Shown: positions 13,957 through 22,029 of the stretch, piece by piece
Numbering within the stretch: the first letter of the stretch is position 1
Layout of the letters: the number at the start of each line of letters is the position of its first letter
Notes under the pieces: generated by a model
What the model saw: the letters and a program-made list of their open reading frames with translations, nothing else
The model's database searches: none
What the model was told of the DNA's origin: nothing
Made by a program: the position numbers and the translations under genes
From: CAYJRR01 sp964372275 [NCBI: uncultured bacterium]
Lineage (GTDB): Bacteria; CAYJRR01
Length of the DNA: 28,132 nt
Assembly (NCBI GenBank): GCA_964372275.1
Contig: CAYJRR010000059.1
Coordinates: forward strand, 1 to 28,132
Direction of reading: 5' to 3'

Positions 13957-15591
13957 ATGGCGATCAAGCCCCGTTCCTTTCCCCACCTCCTTCCGAAAGA
14001 CGGCCGGCCGCGCGTCGCCTACTTCTGCATGGAGTACGGCCTCCACGAGGAGTTTCCGATCTACGCCGGCGGCCTGGGGATCCTCGCCGGGGACTTCGTG
14101 AAGTCGGCGCACGACCTCGGGGCTCCGGTCGTCGCGATCGGGATCCTCTGGCGGCAGGGTTACACCGTGCAGACGATCGGCCCGGACGGGAACCCGACCG
14201 ACGACTACCCGCCCACCCGCCCCGACTTTCTCGAGGACACCGGCGTCCGGGTGCGGATCCGGATCCTCAAGAGCGAAGTCGAGCTGCGCGTCTGGCGGGT
14301 GAGCCGCTACCGGATCGCGCCGCTGTTTCTTCTCGACACCGTCCACGCGGCCGACCACTGGATCAACCAGCGGCTCTACGATCCGCGTCCCGACTGCCGG
14401 ATCGCGCAGGAGATGGTGCTCGGGATCGGCGGGGTCCGCGCGCTGCGAAAGCTCGGCATCGACGTCGACCTGCTCCACTTCAACGAGGGGCACGCCGTCT
14501 TCGCCGGCCTGGAGACGGTCGCCGAACGGATGTCCCTCGGCAATTCGTTCGAGGAGGCGTGCCGCCTGGCGCGGGCCCGGATCGTCTTCACCACCCACAC
14601 GCCGGTTCCGGCCGGGAACGAAGTGCACACGCTCAAGGACCTACGGCGCCTCGGCGCATCGCAGGAGCTGGTCGACCGCGAGCTCACCGAGATCGGCGGG
14701 AGTCCCTTCAGCATGACGGTCGCCGGCCTCCGTCTGTCTCGCGCGGCCAACGCGGTGGCGCAGCTCCACGGCGTCACGGCGCGAGGGATGTGGAAGGAGG
14801 TCGCCGGCTCCGCTCCGATCGCGGCGATCACCAACGGGGTCCACGTCGGCACCTGGCAGGACGAGCGCGTCCGCAACGCGTCGGCCAAGGGGAGCGCGGC
14901 GCTCTGGCGCGCACATCGTGAGTTGAAGCGCGAGTTGATCCAGATGATCGCCGAGCGGAACGGACAGACCCTCGATCCCGAACGGCCCCTGATCGGATTC
15001 GCCCGCCGCGCCGCGCCGTACAAGCGGGCGAACCTGATCCTGCGGGATCCGGCCTGGCTCGACCGGCTGATCCGGAAGCATCGTGCACAGATCGTCTTCT
15101 CGGGGAAGGCGCACCCCGCCGACGCCACCGGGAAGAGGCTGGTGGCCGAGCTCTACCGGCACTCGCGCGACTGGCCGGATTCGATCGTCTTCCTCCAGAA
15201 CTACGACATGGAGATCGGACGCCGGCTGACGCGCGGATGCGACGTGTGGCTCAACAATCCGATCCGCCCGCTCGAAGCGAGCGGAACCTCCGGGATGAAG
15301 GCGGCGATGAACGGCGTGCTCAACGTCAGCGTCCTCGACGGCTGGTGGCCGGAGGGATGCCAGCATGGCGTCAACGGGTGGGCGATCGGCGACGGCAGCG
15401 AGGGCCGACCCGACCAGGACGAACACGACCTCCGCTCCTTGCAGCGCGTCCTGGAGGAGGAGGTCCTCCCCGCCTACGCCGACCCCGACCGCTGGGGGGC
15501 GATGATGGCGGCGTCGATCCGGATGGCGACCGAGAAGTTCTCCAGCGATCGGATGGTTCGCGACTACTACGAGCGCCTCTACGCCTCCTAG
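13957..15591 (+). CDS. glgP: Alpha-glucan phosphorylase, short (TIGR02094-type) family
   Basis: The enzyme cleaves terminal alpha-1,4 glucose units from glycogen or maltodextrin with phosphate, giving glucose-1-phosphate. It is cytoplasmic and PLP-dependent. The protein has 544 residues, in the range of the short bacterial/archaeal GT35 group rather than the ~800-residue classical GlgP. Visible family segments are VAYFCMEYGLHEEFP and IYAGGLGILAGD at the start, LLHFNEGH and FTTHTPVPAGNE in the middle, RRAAPYKRA, and the PLP-site EASGTSGMK at 440-448, whose Lys448 should hold the cofactor. The start at 13957 has no clear Shine-Dalgarno site but is the only reasonable ATG. No other glycogen genes are nearby; a YdcF-like frame follows directly. 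Confidence 0.92.
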   Translation: MAIKPRSFPHLLPKDGRPRVAYFCMEYGLHEEFPIYAGGLGILAGDFVKSAHDLGAPVVAIGILWRQGYTVQTIGPDGNPTDDYPPTRPDFLEDTGVRVRIRILKSEVELRVWRVSRYRIAPLFLLDTVHAADHWINQRLYDPRPDCRIAQEMVLGIGGVRALRKLGIDVDLLHFNEGHAVFAGLETVAERMSLGNSFEEACRLARARIVFTTHTPVPAGNEVHTLKDLRRLGASQELVDRELTEIGGSPFSMTVAGLRLSRAANAVAQLHGVTARGMWKEVAGSAPIAAITNGVHVGTWQDERVRNASAKGSAALWRAHRELKRELIQMIAERNGQTLDPERPLIGFARRAAPYKRANLILRDPAWLDRLIRKHRAQIVFSGKAHPADATGKRLVAELYRHSRDWPDSIVFLQNYDMEIGRRLTRGCDVWLNNPIRPLEASGTSGMKAAMNGVLNVSVLDGWWPEGCQHGVNGWAIGDGSEGRPDQDEHDLRSLQRVLEEEVLPAYADPDRWGAMMAASIRMATEKFSSDRMVRDYYERLYAS

Positions 15592-15619
15592 CTCGCCTCT
15601 CCGCCTCGCCGCCCGCGTT

Positions 15620-16156
15620 CTGGGCGCGCCGCTGGAGTCACGCGGCGGCATCGGCCCCGCCGATGCCGCCGTCGTCCTCGGCTGCGCCCTTCGCGACGGC
15701 GCCCTGTCCGCCGCCGGCGAGGAACGGATCCTCGCCGGCGTCGAGCTGTGGCGGCGGGGCCTGGCGCCGCGGCTCTGCGTCACCGGCGGCGCAACCGGGT
15801 CCGGGCGCACCGAAGCCGACGCGCTCGCGGAACGGGCGCGCGCCCTCGGCGTGCCGGGCGCCGCGCTCCTGATCGAGCCGACCGCCCGAAACACGTTCGA
15901 GAACGCCCGTCGCGTCGCGGCGCTGCTCCTGCCCTTGGGGGCGCGCCGCGTGTGGGTGGTGAGCCAGCCGTTCCATCTGCGCCGCGCGGTGCTGCAGTTC
16001 CGCCGCGCCGGTTTCGATGCGCGCGGCTGGCGCATCGACGGAGGATTGCAGGACCGACATCCGGCGCTCGGGATCGCGTGGGCGCTCCGGGAGTACGCTT
16101 CCTGGGTGCGCTTCGCCTGGCGGGAACTCCGCGGTCGTGGCGAGAGCCCTACGTGA
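15620..16156 (+). CDS. YdcF/DUF218-like protein lacking a standard start codon
   Basis: The frame shows a complete DUF218/YdcF domain: DAAVVLGCALRDG, LAPRLCVTGG, a TEAD segment, LLIEPTARNTFENA and WVVSQPFHLRRA. Family members are linked to envelope or polysaccharide metabolism, with poorly known chemistry. The odd point is the start. Between an in-frame TGA at 15503 and a GTG at 15851 (inside the domain) there is no ATG, GTG or TTG. I give CTG at 15620 as the least bad start (178 residues); CTG 15632 and ATC 15650 are alternatives. Translation by coupling to the phosphorylase gene ending at 15591, a frameshift from it, or a base error could also explain it. No signal or TM segment is seen. 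Confidence 0.65.
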   Translation: MGAPLESRGGIGPADAAVVLGCALRDGALSAAGEERILAGVELWRRGLAPRLCVTGGATGSGRTEADALAERARALGVPGAALLIEPTARNTFENARRVAALLLPLGARRVWVVSQPFHLRRAVLQFRRAGFDARGWRIDGGLQDRHPALGIAWALREYASWVRFAWRELRGRGESPT

Positions 16157-16173
16157 ACGCCGCCACGAGCGGA

Positions 16174-16179
16174 TAGGAT
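16174..16179 (+). promoter_or_regulatory. -10-like hexamer TAGGAT, likely leaderless promoter
   Basis: TAGGAT is followed by eight bases (CGCCCCCC) and the ATG at 16188, with no Shine-Dalgarno site. That is the spacing expected if transcription starts at the start codon. The same TAGGATCGCCC string precedes recO. Confidence 0.4.
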
Positions 16180-16187
16180 CGCCCCCC

Positions 16188-19052
16188 ATGCGTAGCCTTC
16201 CCCTCCCCCTCTGCCTCCTGGCGGGCTGCGCGCTCCCCGCCCGCGACAATCCCGGCGATCCCGCCAATCGCCCGACGGCCGTCCTGCGCGTCCACGTGCT
16301 CGGCGGCGCGTCGAACCGCGGCTTCCGGGACGACACCTTCGTCCTCGACGCCGGCGACTCGCGGAACAGCGCCGACCGGACGTCCGGTCTCCGGTTCTGG
16401 TTCGACCTGGACGAGGACGAGTCCGACTTCGAGGTCGGCGGGGAGCAGGGCCTGACCGACCCCGTGCTGGAGACGCCGCTCGAGATCCTCGACCCGGAGG
16501 CCGGGTCGGGGCCGTCGATGCGGCGCGTGCGGGTGCGCGTCGCGGAGGGGGAGAGCGTTTCGATCGCCACCGCGACGGCGATCGTCACCAATCGGGCGCC
16601 GATCCTGGAGATCGGCGAGGACCTCTTCGTGCCGCCGGCCACCGGCGGGCCGGTCCGGCTCGACGCCTGCGGCGGGCGCCGGGAGCCGTACGCCTGCGCC
16701 ACGCGCGATCCCGACGGCGATCCGCTGACGATCACCTGGACGCAGCTCACCGGCAGCCCCCTCCTCGGAGGCGCGACGACGGCGACCGGGAGTCAGGTCG
16801 TCTTCGACGCCCCCATGGACGAGCAGACGCTCCTGTTCGGCGTTCGCGCGTACGACGGCCTGGCCGCCACCTCGCGCTTCCTCCGCGTGCACGTCACGAC
16901 GCAGGTGTGGCTGACCACCTACTTTCCGATGCGCACCTATCGCCTCTACGCCGACCTGCGGATCGCGCACGCGCTCGACGATCCCGACGGCTATTTCGAC
17001 ACCGCCGAAGGGATCGACGTCGACGCCGGGAGCGGCGACGTGTGGCTCGGCGCCAGTACCCGAAGCGACGGGAACGGAAACGTGGTGGCCACGCGCGTGC
17101 GGCGGTATCGGCCCGCGGCGTCCGCGTTCGAGTCGATCGAGGAGTGGGACCTGGGATCGCTCGACTGTGCGGACGAGGAGGAGGCGGCGGGACCCGACAA
17201 TCTCTGCATCGGCAGCGTCGTCTCGGTGGCCGCGCTCGGCGAGAACGGCTGCGCCGTCGTACGGCCGTTCGACTCGGTTACCTACACCGACGGCGCGTCG
17301 TTCGTCTTCCTGGAGGAGGGCGGCCTGGCGACCCCCTTCCTCTCGCCGGACGAAGGGTATCCGTTCCAGGTCCTTCCGGCCGGCGACGACGGCTGCTGGG
17401 CCTTGAGCACCCGCGCCCTCTATCGCCTCGACGCCGGCGGCCTTGTGGCCGTCGGCGACCCGATCGAGGCCGGGCACTTCCTCACCTCCGCGACGCTTTC
17501 CAGCGGCGGGTCGCTCGTCCTGGCGGTCGTTGCCGCAGGCAGCCAGGGAGACCTGGGCAACACGACGCTCTACCGGCTCGCGCCGGGCGACGAGGTTCCC
17601 CAACTACTGGCGACGATCCCGGACGTCCAGTTCGACGCGTTGACCAACGGTCCCGAAGGGATGCTATGGGCGCACGACGTCTACTCCGGACGAACGGCCG
17701 CCCTCGTGTCGGCCGACGCGGACGGCGATCTCACCTGCGCCGGAACCGAGTTGCCGGGCGTCTTGGGTCCGATCGTCGGGTGTCTCACCGGCGCGCCGGC
17801 GACGGCCTTGGCGCAGTACGACGACCTTGCCCCCGCGGTGACGAGCCCCTTCCAGCCGCGTTTCGTCGGCGATCCGCTGGAACGGGCCCTCTGGATCGTC
17901 GACCGCAACCAGGGGGCGCTGCTCCGCCTGGAATGGCTCGCCGGGGAGTTCGACCAGGTGCGAACCTTGGGCGCCAATCACCTCGGGGTGGGGACCGGCC
18001 CTTACTTCTGGAGAGCGGTGGCCCTCCATCCGATCGACCGGCGCGCCCTGGCCGCGGTGCGAGGACAGGACGCGCACGCGCTGGCATGGATCCCGCCGCA
18101 TCTGACCCGAATCCGCGAGATCGCGACGTCGGCCAGCGTGCCGAAGATCTCCGCCGATCCGACCCGGGGCGATCTGTGGCTGGCCGACGGGGGGCTGGTG
18201 AACCCCGACTCCCTCCGAAAGCTCGACGCCTCGGGCCGCGCGTTGGACGCGGTCGGCGACGAGTACCCGGCGATGGACGTCTCGGTCCTGCCCGACGGGA
18301 GCCTGTGGTCCGGCGGCGGCGGCGGCGGCCCCGACGGATGGCTGATGAAGATCGGTCCGGATGGATCGGTGGTGCGGACGGTCGACCTCGGAACGACGGT
18401 CGTGGGGGTCGACGCCGACGCAGACCACGTCTGCATCCTCGCCAACGACGCGGTGAACCCGGAACGACGGGCCGCGTGGCGCCTCGACGGCAATGCGACC
18501 GAGGCCGTGCCGCTCGCGGGACTCACCGGCGAGCCGCTCACCTTCGTGGCCGATCCGCCGCTCCCGCGCGCCGGTCCCGGCGGCACCTGCTGGTTTCTCG
18601 GCGAATCGTCCGACTGCCTCGACGGCGTCGATTCGCCCGACGCGTCGATCGCGCGGGTGCCCGGAGGATCGCTGCAGGCCGATCTCTGCGCGGACGAGGA
18701 TCCGGACGACGACGAGAGCCAGGGTCTGATCAACACCCCGGGCGACCTGTCGGTCGATCGCGCCACCGGGGTCGCGTACGCGACGGTTCAGCTCGACGGT
18801 GACACGATCGGCATCCTTCGGGTGTCCGGCATGACCCTCTCCAGCTCGCACGTGCTTCCCGACCTGTTCGGCGCCTTCAAGCTGGTGGAGGCGTCGCGGG
18901 TCTGCGCCGACTCCGCAGATCCGACGTGTCTCGAGCTCTGGATCACCCAGGGGGACCGCCTCGACCGCTACGATTCGGCCGGAACGTTGCTCGACCGCTA
19001 CATCGTTCCCGAGATCGGCTCCGGCACGTACGACCTCGAAGTTCGACCCTAG
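16188..19052 (+). CDS. Large lipoprotein with PKD-like N-terminal and beta-propeller-like domains, function unknown
   Basis: The protein has 954 residues. A very short signal peptide ends in lipobox LLAGC (Cys14), giving an anchored envelope protein. Residues about 25-245 hold two Ig/PKD-like segments (FVLDAGDS with FWFDLDEDES; then RDPDGDPLTITWTQLTG and VRAYDG). From about 250 to the end are blade-like repeats of the NHL/propeller type (for example GDLWLADGG, LDASGRALDAVG, DGSLWSGG, KIGPDGSVVRTVDLG), enough for one or two propellers. Several Cys pairs suggest disulfides. No catalytic residues are recognised; binding or scaffold roles are typical of such folds. A glycine-coding GGC run occurs near 18311. 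A likely leaderless start follows TAGGAT. The gene stands alone and ends 16 bases from the convergent VWA operon. Confidence 0.8.
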   Translation: MRSLPLPLCLLAGCALPARDNPGDPANRPTAVLRVHVLGGASNRGFRDDTFVLDAGDSRNSADRTSGLRFWFDLDEDESDFEVGGEQGLTDPVLETPLEILDPEAGSGPSMRRVRVRVAEGESVSIATATAIVTNRAPILEIGEDLFVPPATGGPVRLDACGGRREPYACATRDPDGDPLTITWTQLTGSPLLGGATTATGSQVVFDAPMDEQTLLFGVRAYDGLAATSRFLRVHVTTQVWLTTYFPMRTYRLYADLRIAHALDDPDGYFDTAEGIDVDAGSGDVWLGASTRSDGNGNVVATRVRRYRPAASAFESIEEWDLGSLDCADEEEAAGPDNLCIGSVVSVAALGENGCAVVRPFDSVTYTDGASFVFLEEGGLATPFLSPDEGYPFQVLPAGDDGCWALSTRALYRLDAGGLVAVGDPIEAGHFLTSATLSSGGSLVLAVVAAGSQGDLGNTTLYRLAPGDEVPQLLATIPDVQFDALTNGPEGMLWAHDVYSGRTAALVSADADGDLTCAGTELPGVLGPIVGCLTGAPATALAQYDDLAPAVTSPFQPRFVGDPLERALWIVDRNQGALLRLEWLAGEFDQVRTLGANHLGVGTGPYFWRAVALHPIDRRALAAVRGQDAHALAWIPPHLTRIREIATSASVPKISADPTRGDLWLADGGLVNPDSLRKLDASGRALDAVGDEYPAMDVSVLPDGSLWSGGGGGGPDGWLMKIGPDGSVVRTVDLGTTVVGVDADADHVCILANDAVNPERRAAWRLDGNATEAVPLAGLTGEPLTFVADPPLPRAGPGGTCWFLGESSDCLDGVDSPDASIARVPGGSLQADLCADEDPDDDESQGLINTPGDLSVDRATGVAYATVQLDGDTIGILRVSGMTLSSSHVLPDLFGAFKLVEASRVCADSADPTCLELWITQGDRLDRYDSAGTLLDRYIVPEIGSGTYDLEVRP

Positions 19053-19082
19053 CCCGCCGGATCCGGAGCTACTTCGGCGGGC
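19052..19082. terminator. Inverted repeat between convergent genes, possible bidirectional terminator
   Basis: GCCCGCCG (19052-19059) and CGGCGGGC (19075-19082) form an 8-bp stem with a 15-base loop across the stops of the lipoprotein and VWA genes. No T tract follows on either strand, so intrinsic termination is uncertain. Confidence 0.4.
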
Positions 19083-22029
19083 GCTTCTTGACGCGATCGA
19101 GGAGGCTCCCCGCCAGGTTTCCGCCGGCGGGTCTCGGGGCTCCGGCGGGAGTGGCCGGACCCGCGGCCGGCGCATCGGGGTTCACCCGGGACGGCGCGCT
19201 GGGACGGATCTCCGGGCGCGCCAAGGTCGCGGGCGCCGTCGTCTCGAGCGTGGGTCCTGTGGTGGACGCGGGCACGGACGCGTCCGGCGCGGCGGCGCGC
19301 GGGCGGGCGGCGTCGCTCGCTCGGGCGGCGCGCTTGGCGGCGGCGAGCGAGCCGACGTGCGAGGTCGCCGCCGCGGGGGCCGGTGCGAATCGCGCCCGCG
19401 CCCAGGCCAGGGCCTTGTCGACCGACTCCCGGCCGACGATCACGCGCCGCACGGCGACGTCGAGCAGGAAGAGGATCGCCGCGATCCAGAAGAGCGGACC
19501 GCTCGTCTCGCGTGGTACGCGCGCGATCACCTCCGGCGGACGGAACGCCTCCGCCGGATCGTCGAGCGCGCGACCGCCGGTGCGCGACGACGCCCGCGCG
19601 AGCAGCCCGCCGTCCCCGGTCGAGACGCGGTACTCCGGGGAGTAGCCGACCGCCGCGCCGGTGAAGGCGCGGGCCGCGATCTCCACCGCCTCCTCCGCCG
19701 CGCCGCGACGGGGGGCGGTTCCGGACATCGCCGCGGTGACGAGGTAGGCGCCGACCCGCTCCGCGCGCGTCACGCCGGCGTAGCGGCCGGGACCGGTCTG
19801 GCGCAGCGGGACGGAGACGTGGCCGCGATCGGGCCCGACCACCTCCGCGAACAGTTCGCGGAAGTTCGCGAACTCCTCCCGGCCGGCGGCGGTCGCCTCC
19901 GCCTCGATGCGCATCACCCCGTCGGCGTCGACTGCGGCCGAAACCGTCAAGCCCGCCCCTTCGCGCGCGCCGAGGGAGGCGCGGACCACCTGGGTCCAGA
20001 ACTTCGGAAAACCGTCCCAATCGATCCAACCCTTCGACCAACGCGGCTCGGCGTCGCCGGTGAACGCCACCGCCTTCCCCAATCCGATCCGCCACGACGC
20101 GAGGAGCGGGTCCCCCTTGTGCGTCTTCATCCAGACCGTCGCCCGCTCCTTGCGGGTCGTCCCGACGTACCCGAGGAGCGGCGGCAACTCGACCGACTCC
20201 AGTCCGCGCACCGGGCCTCCGCCGGCCTCCAGCCGCGGCGTGAACGTCTCCTCCACCACGTAGTTTCGCGCCACCAGGATCGTCTCCCGGCTGAAGATCC
20301 GGGGAATGCTCTCGGCGTCGGGGGAGAAGTAGTAGCGACCGCCCCCCGACGTGGCGAGCCGCTCCATGGTGTGCAGGTCGGCGTCCGATCCGATGGCGAT
20401 GGCGGAAAGCGTCACCTTGTCGTCGCGCATCCGGCGCGCCATCCCGGCGATGTCGCCCGGCGCCGACTGGCCGTCGGAGACGAGCAGCACGTGCTTCACC
20501 GCCGCCCCCGACCGCATCGCCTCCTTGCGCCCGTCCTCGAGCGCAGGGAAGAAGTCGGTCCCGCCGCCGCCGCCGATGCCGGCGATCGCCGAGACGACCT
20601 TCCCCTTGTGGGCCAACTTCGTCGCCGGAAGCACCGTCTGCGCCGCTTCGTCGAAGGCGATCACCGCCACCGAATCGCGCGGGCTCAACAGCTCCACCGC
20701 GGCGATCGCCGCCTCCTTCGCCATCTGCATCTTGGAGACGCCGGAGGCGTCCCCGCCCTGCATCGAGCCCGATTTGTCGATGACGATCGCGAGACAGACC
20801 GCCGGGTGCTGCTCGGTCTCCTTCAACGTCATCTCGACCGGCATCGCCTCCTCGAGGGGCGTCCCGTCCCAGCCGCCGACGCCGAACGCCTGGTCGCCTC
20901 CGACGGCGATCAGCCCTCCCCCAAGGTCCCGCGCGAACGACCGCAACGACTCCATCTGGGCGCGGGAGAGGACGGTCGCCGGGACGTTCTCCAGGACGAC
21001 CGCGTCGTAGCCGGCCAGCTCGGCGACGGTGCGCCCGATCGACGCGCTGTTTCCGACGACGACGTCGAATCCGCCGGCGGAGAGCGCCCCGTCCAGGTAG
21101 CGACCGCGCGAGGTCGCCTCGGACGCGATCAGCACCCGCGGCGTCCCCGCGACCCGCGTGAACCCGATCCCGGCGTTGTTCTGGGGGATGGTGTCCCTCT
21201 CCGGCTCGATCACCGCCTCGTACTGGTAGAACCCGCCGCTCTCCAGGCGTTGCGGGAAGAGGACGACCGACGGCTTCCCGGCGGCAAGCGCGACGTGGCG
21301 CTCGCCGACGAGCACGTCGTCGCGGAAGAGCCGGACGGTGGCGGTGGTCTCCTCGAACGGACGCACCACCACCTGCACGTCGAACGGCTCCCCTTCCGCC
21401 GCGCGCGCCGGCGCCTGGACCCGCTCCACCAGCACCTCGGGACCGGCGCGTCGGGGAAGCGGAAGGTGGTCGATGGTGATGCCGGTGGCCGCGGCGGCGA
21501 CCGACTCGTCGTCGAGGCTCCCCTTGTTCTGCAGACCGTCGCTTACGACCACCACGCGCTTGGCGGCGTCGGCGGGGAAGACGCCGGCCGCCACGCGAAG
21601 CGCGAGGGCGAGGTCGGAGGCGGTCGGATCGACCACCGTCTCGAGCGACGCGGGTCCCTCGGCATCGGTGCGGGGAAGCGACTCGACCCGGGCGTCCCGG
21701 CCGAAGACGATCGTCCCGGAGCCGTCCTTGGGCCGCTTCCCGCGAACCGCGTCGCGGGCGAAGGCGAGCCCCGCCTCGCGCGCCGCCGCCGGAACCGAGT
21801 CGGACCCGTCGACGAGGAACAGGACCGCCAGCTCGTCCTTCTCCCGCAAGAGCGTGAGCCGGGCCAGCGCCAGCGCCAGCGCCGCGATCGCGAGCACCCG
21901 CAGGGCCAGCGCCGCCGCGCGCCGCGGACCCGAGAGCGGCGATCGGTAGACGTGCGCGATCCAGACGAAGAACGGGATCGCCAGCAGCAGGAGGAGACCG
22001 CGCGGCTCCTGGAGCTGCGCGGTGATCAT
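19069..22029 (-). CDS. Membrane protein with two VWA domains and a glutamine-amidotransferase-like domain
   Basis: The protein has 986 residues. Two membrane helices near 10-28 and 39-60 are followed by a first VWA domain with MIDAS DGSDS at 74-78. Then come an Ig-like segment, a class-I glutamine-amidotransferase-like fold without obvious catalytic Cys (about 300-400, YDAVVLENVP, GGGLIAVGGD), and a second VWA with DKSGS at 418-422. Another helix lies near 843-862 (LFWIAAILFLLDVAV) and a long Ala/Pro-rich cytoplasmic-type tail follows. This is the layout of large VWA proteins found in DUF58/BatA operons; VWA domains bind protein partners through Mg2+. The start is ATG at 22029, overlapping the previous stop as ATGA. 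It is the last gene of the operon and ends facing the large lipoprotein gene. Confidence 0.88.
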   Translation of the reverse strand: MITAQLQEPRGLLLLLAIPFFVWIAHVYRSPLSGPRRAAALALRVLAIAALALALARLTLLREKDELAVLFLVDGSDSVPAAAREAGLAFARDAVRGKRPKDGSGTIVFGRDARVESLPRTDAEGPASLETVVDPTASDLALALRVAAGVFPADAAKRVVVVSDGLQNKGSLDDESVAAAATGITIDHLPLPRRAGPEVLVERVQAPARAAEGEPFDVQVVVRPFEETTATVRLFRDDVLVGERHVALAAGKPSVVLFPQRLESGGFYQYEAVIEPERDTIPQNNAGIGFTRVAGTPRVLIASEATSRGRYLDGALSAGGFDVVVGNSASIGRTVAELAGYDAVVLENVPATVLSRAQMESLRSFARDLGGGLIAVGGDQAFGVGGWDGTPLEEAMPVEMTLKETEQHPAVCLAIVIDKSGSMQGGDASGVSKMQMAKEAAIAAVELLSPRDSVAVIAFDEAAQTVLPATKLAHKGKVVSAIAGIGGGGGTDFFPALEDGRKEAMRSGAAVKHVLLVSDGQSAPGDIAGMARRMRDDKVTLSAIAIGSDADLHTMERLATSGGGRYYFSPDAESIPRIFSRETILVARNYVVEETFTPRLEAGGGPVRGLESVELPPLLGYVGTTRKERATVWMKTHKGDPLLASWRIGLGKAVAFTGDAEPRWSKGWIDWDGFPKFWTQVVRASLGAREGAGLTVSAAVDADGVMRIEAEATAAGREEFANFRELFAEVVGPDRGHVSVPLRQTGPGRYAGVTRAERVGAYLVTAAMSGTAPRRGAAEEAVEIAARAFTGAAVGYSPEYRVSTGDGGLLARASSRTGGRALDDPAEAFRPPEVIARVPRETSGPLFWIAAILFLLDVAVRRVIVGRESVDKALAWARARFAPAPAAATSHVGSLAAAKRAARASDAARPRAAAPDASVPASTTGPTLETTAPATLARPEIRPSAPSRVNPDAPAAGPATPAGAPRPAGGNLAGSLLDRVKKRPPK

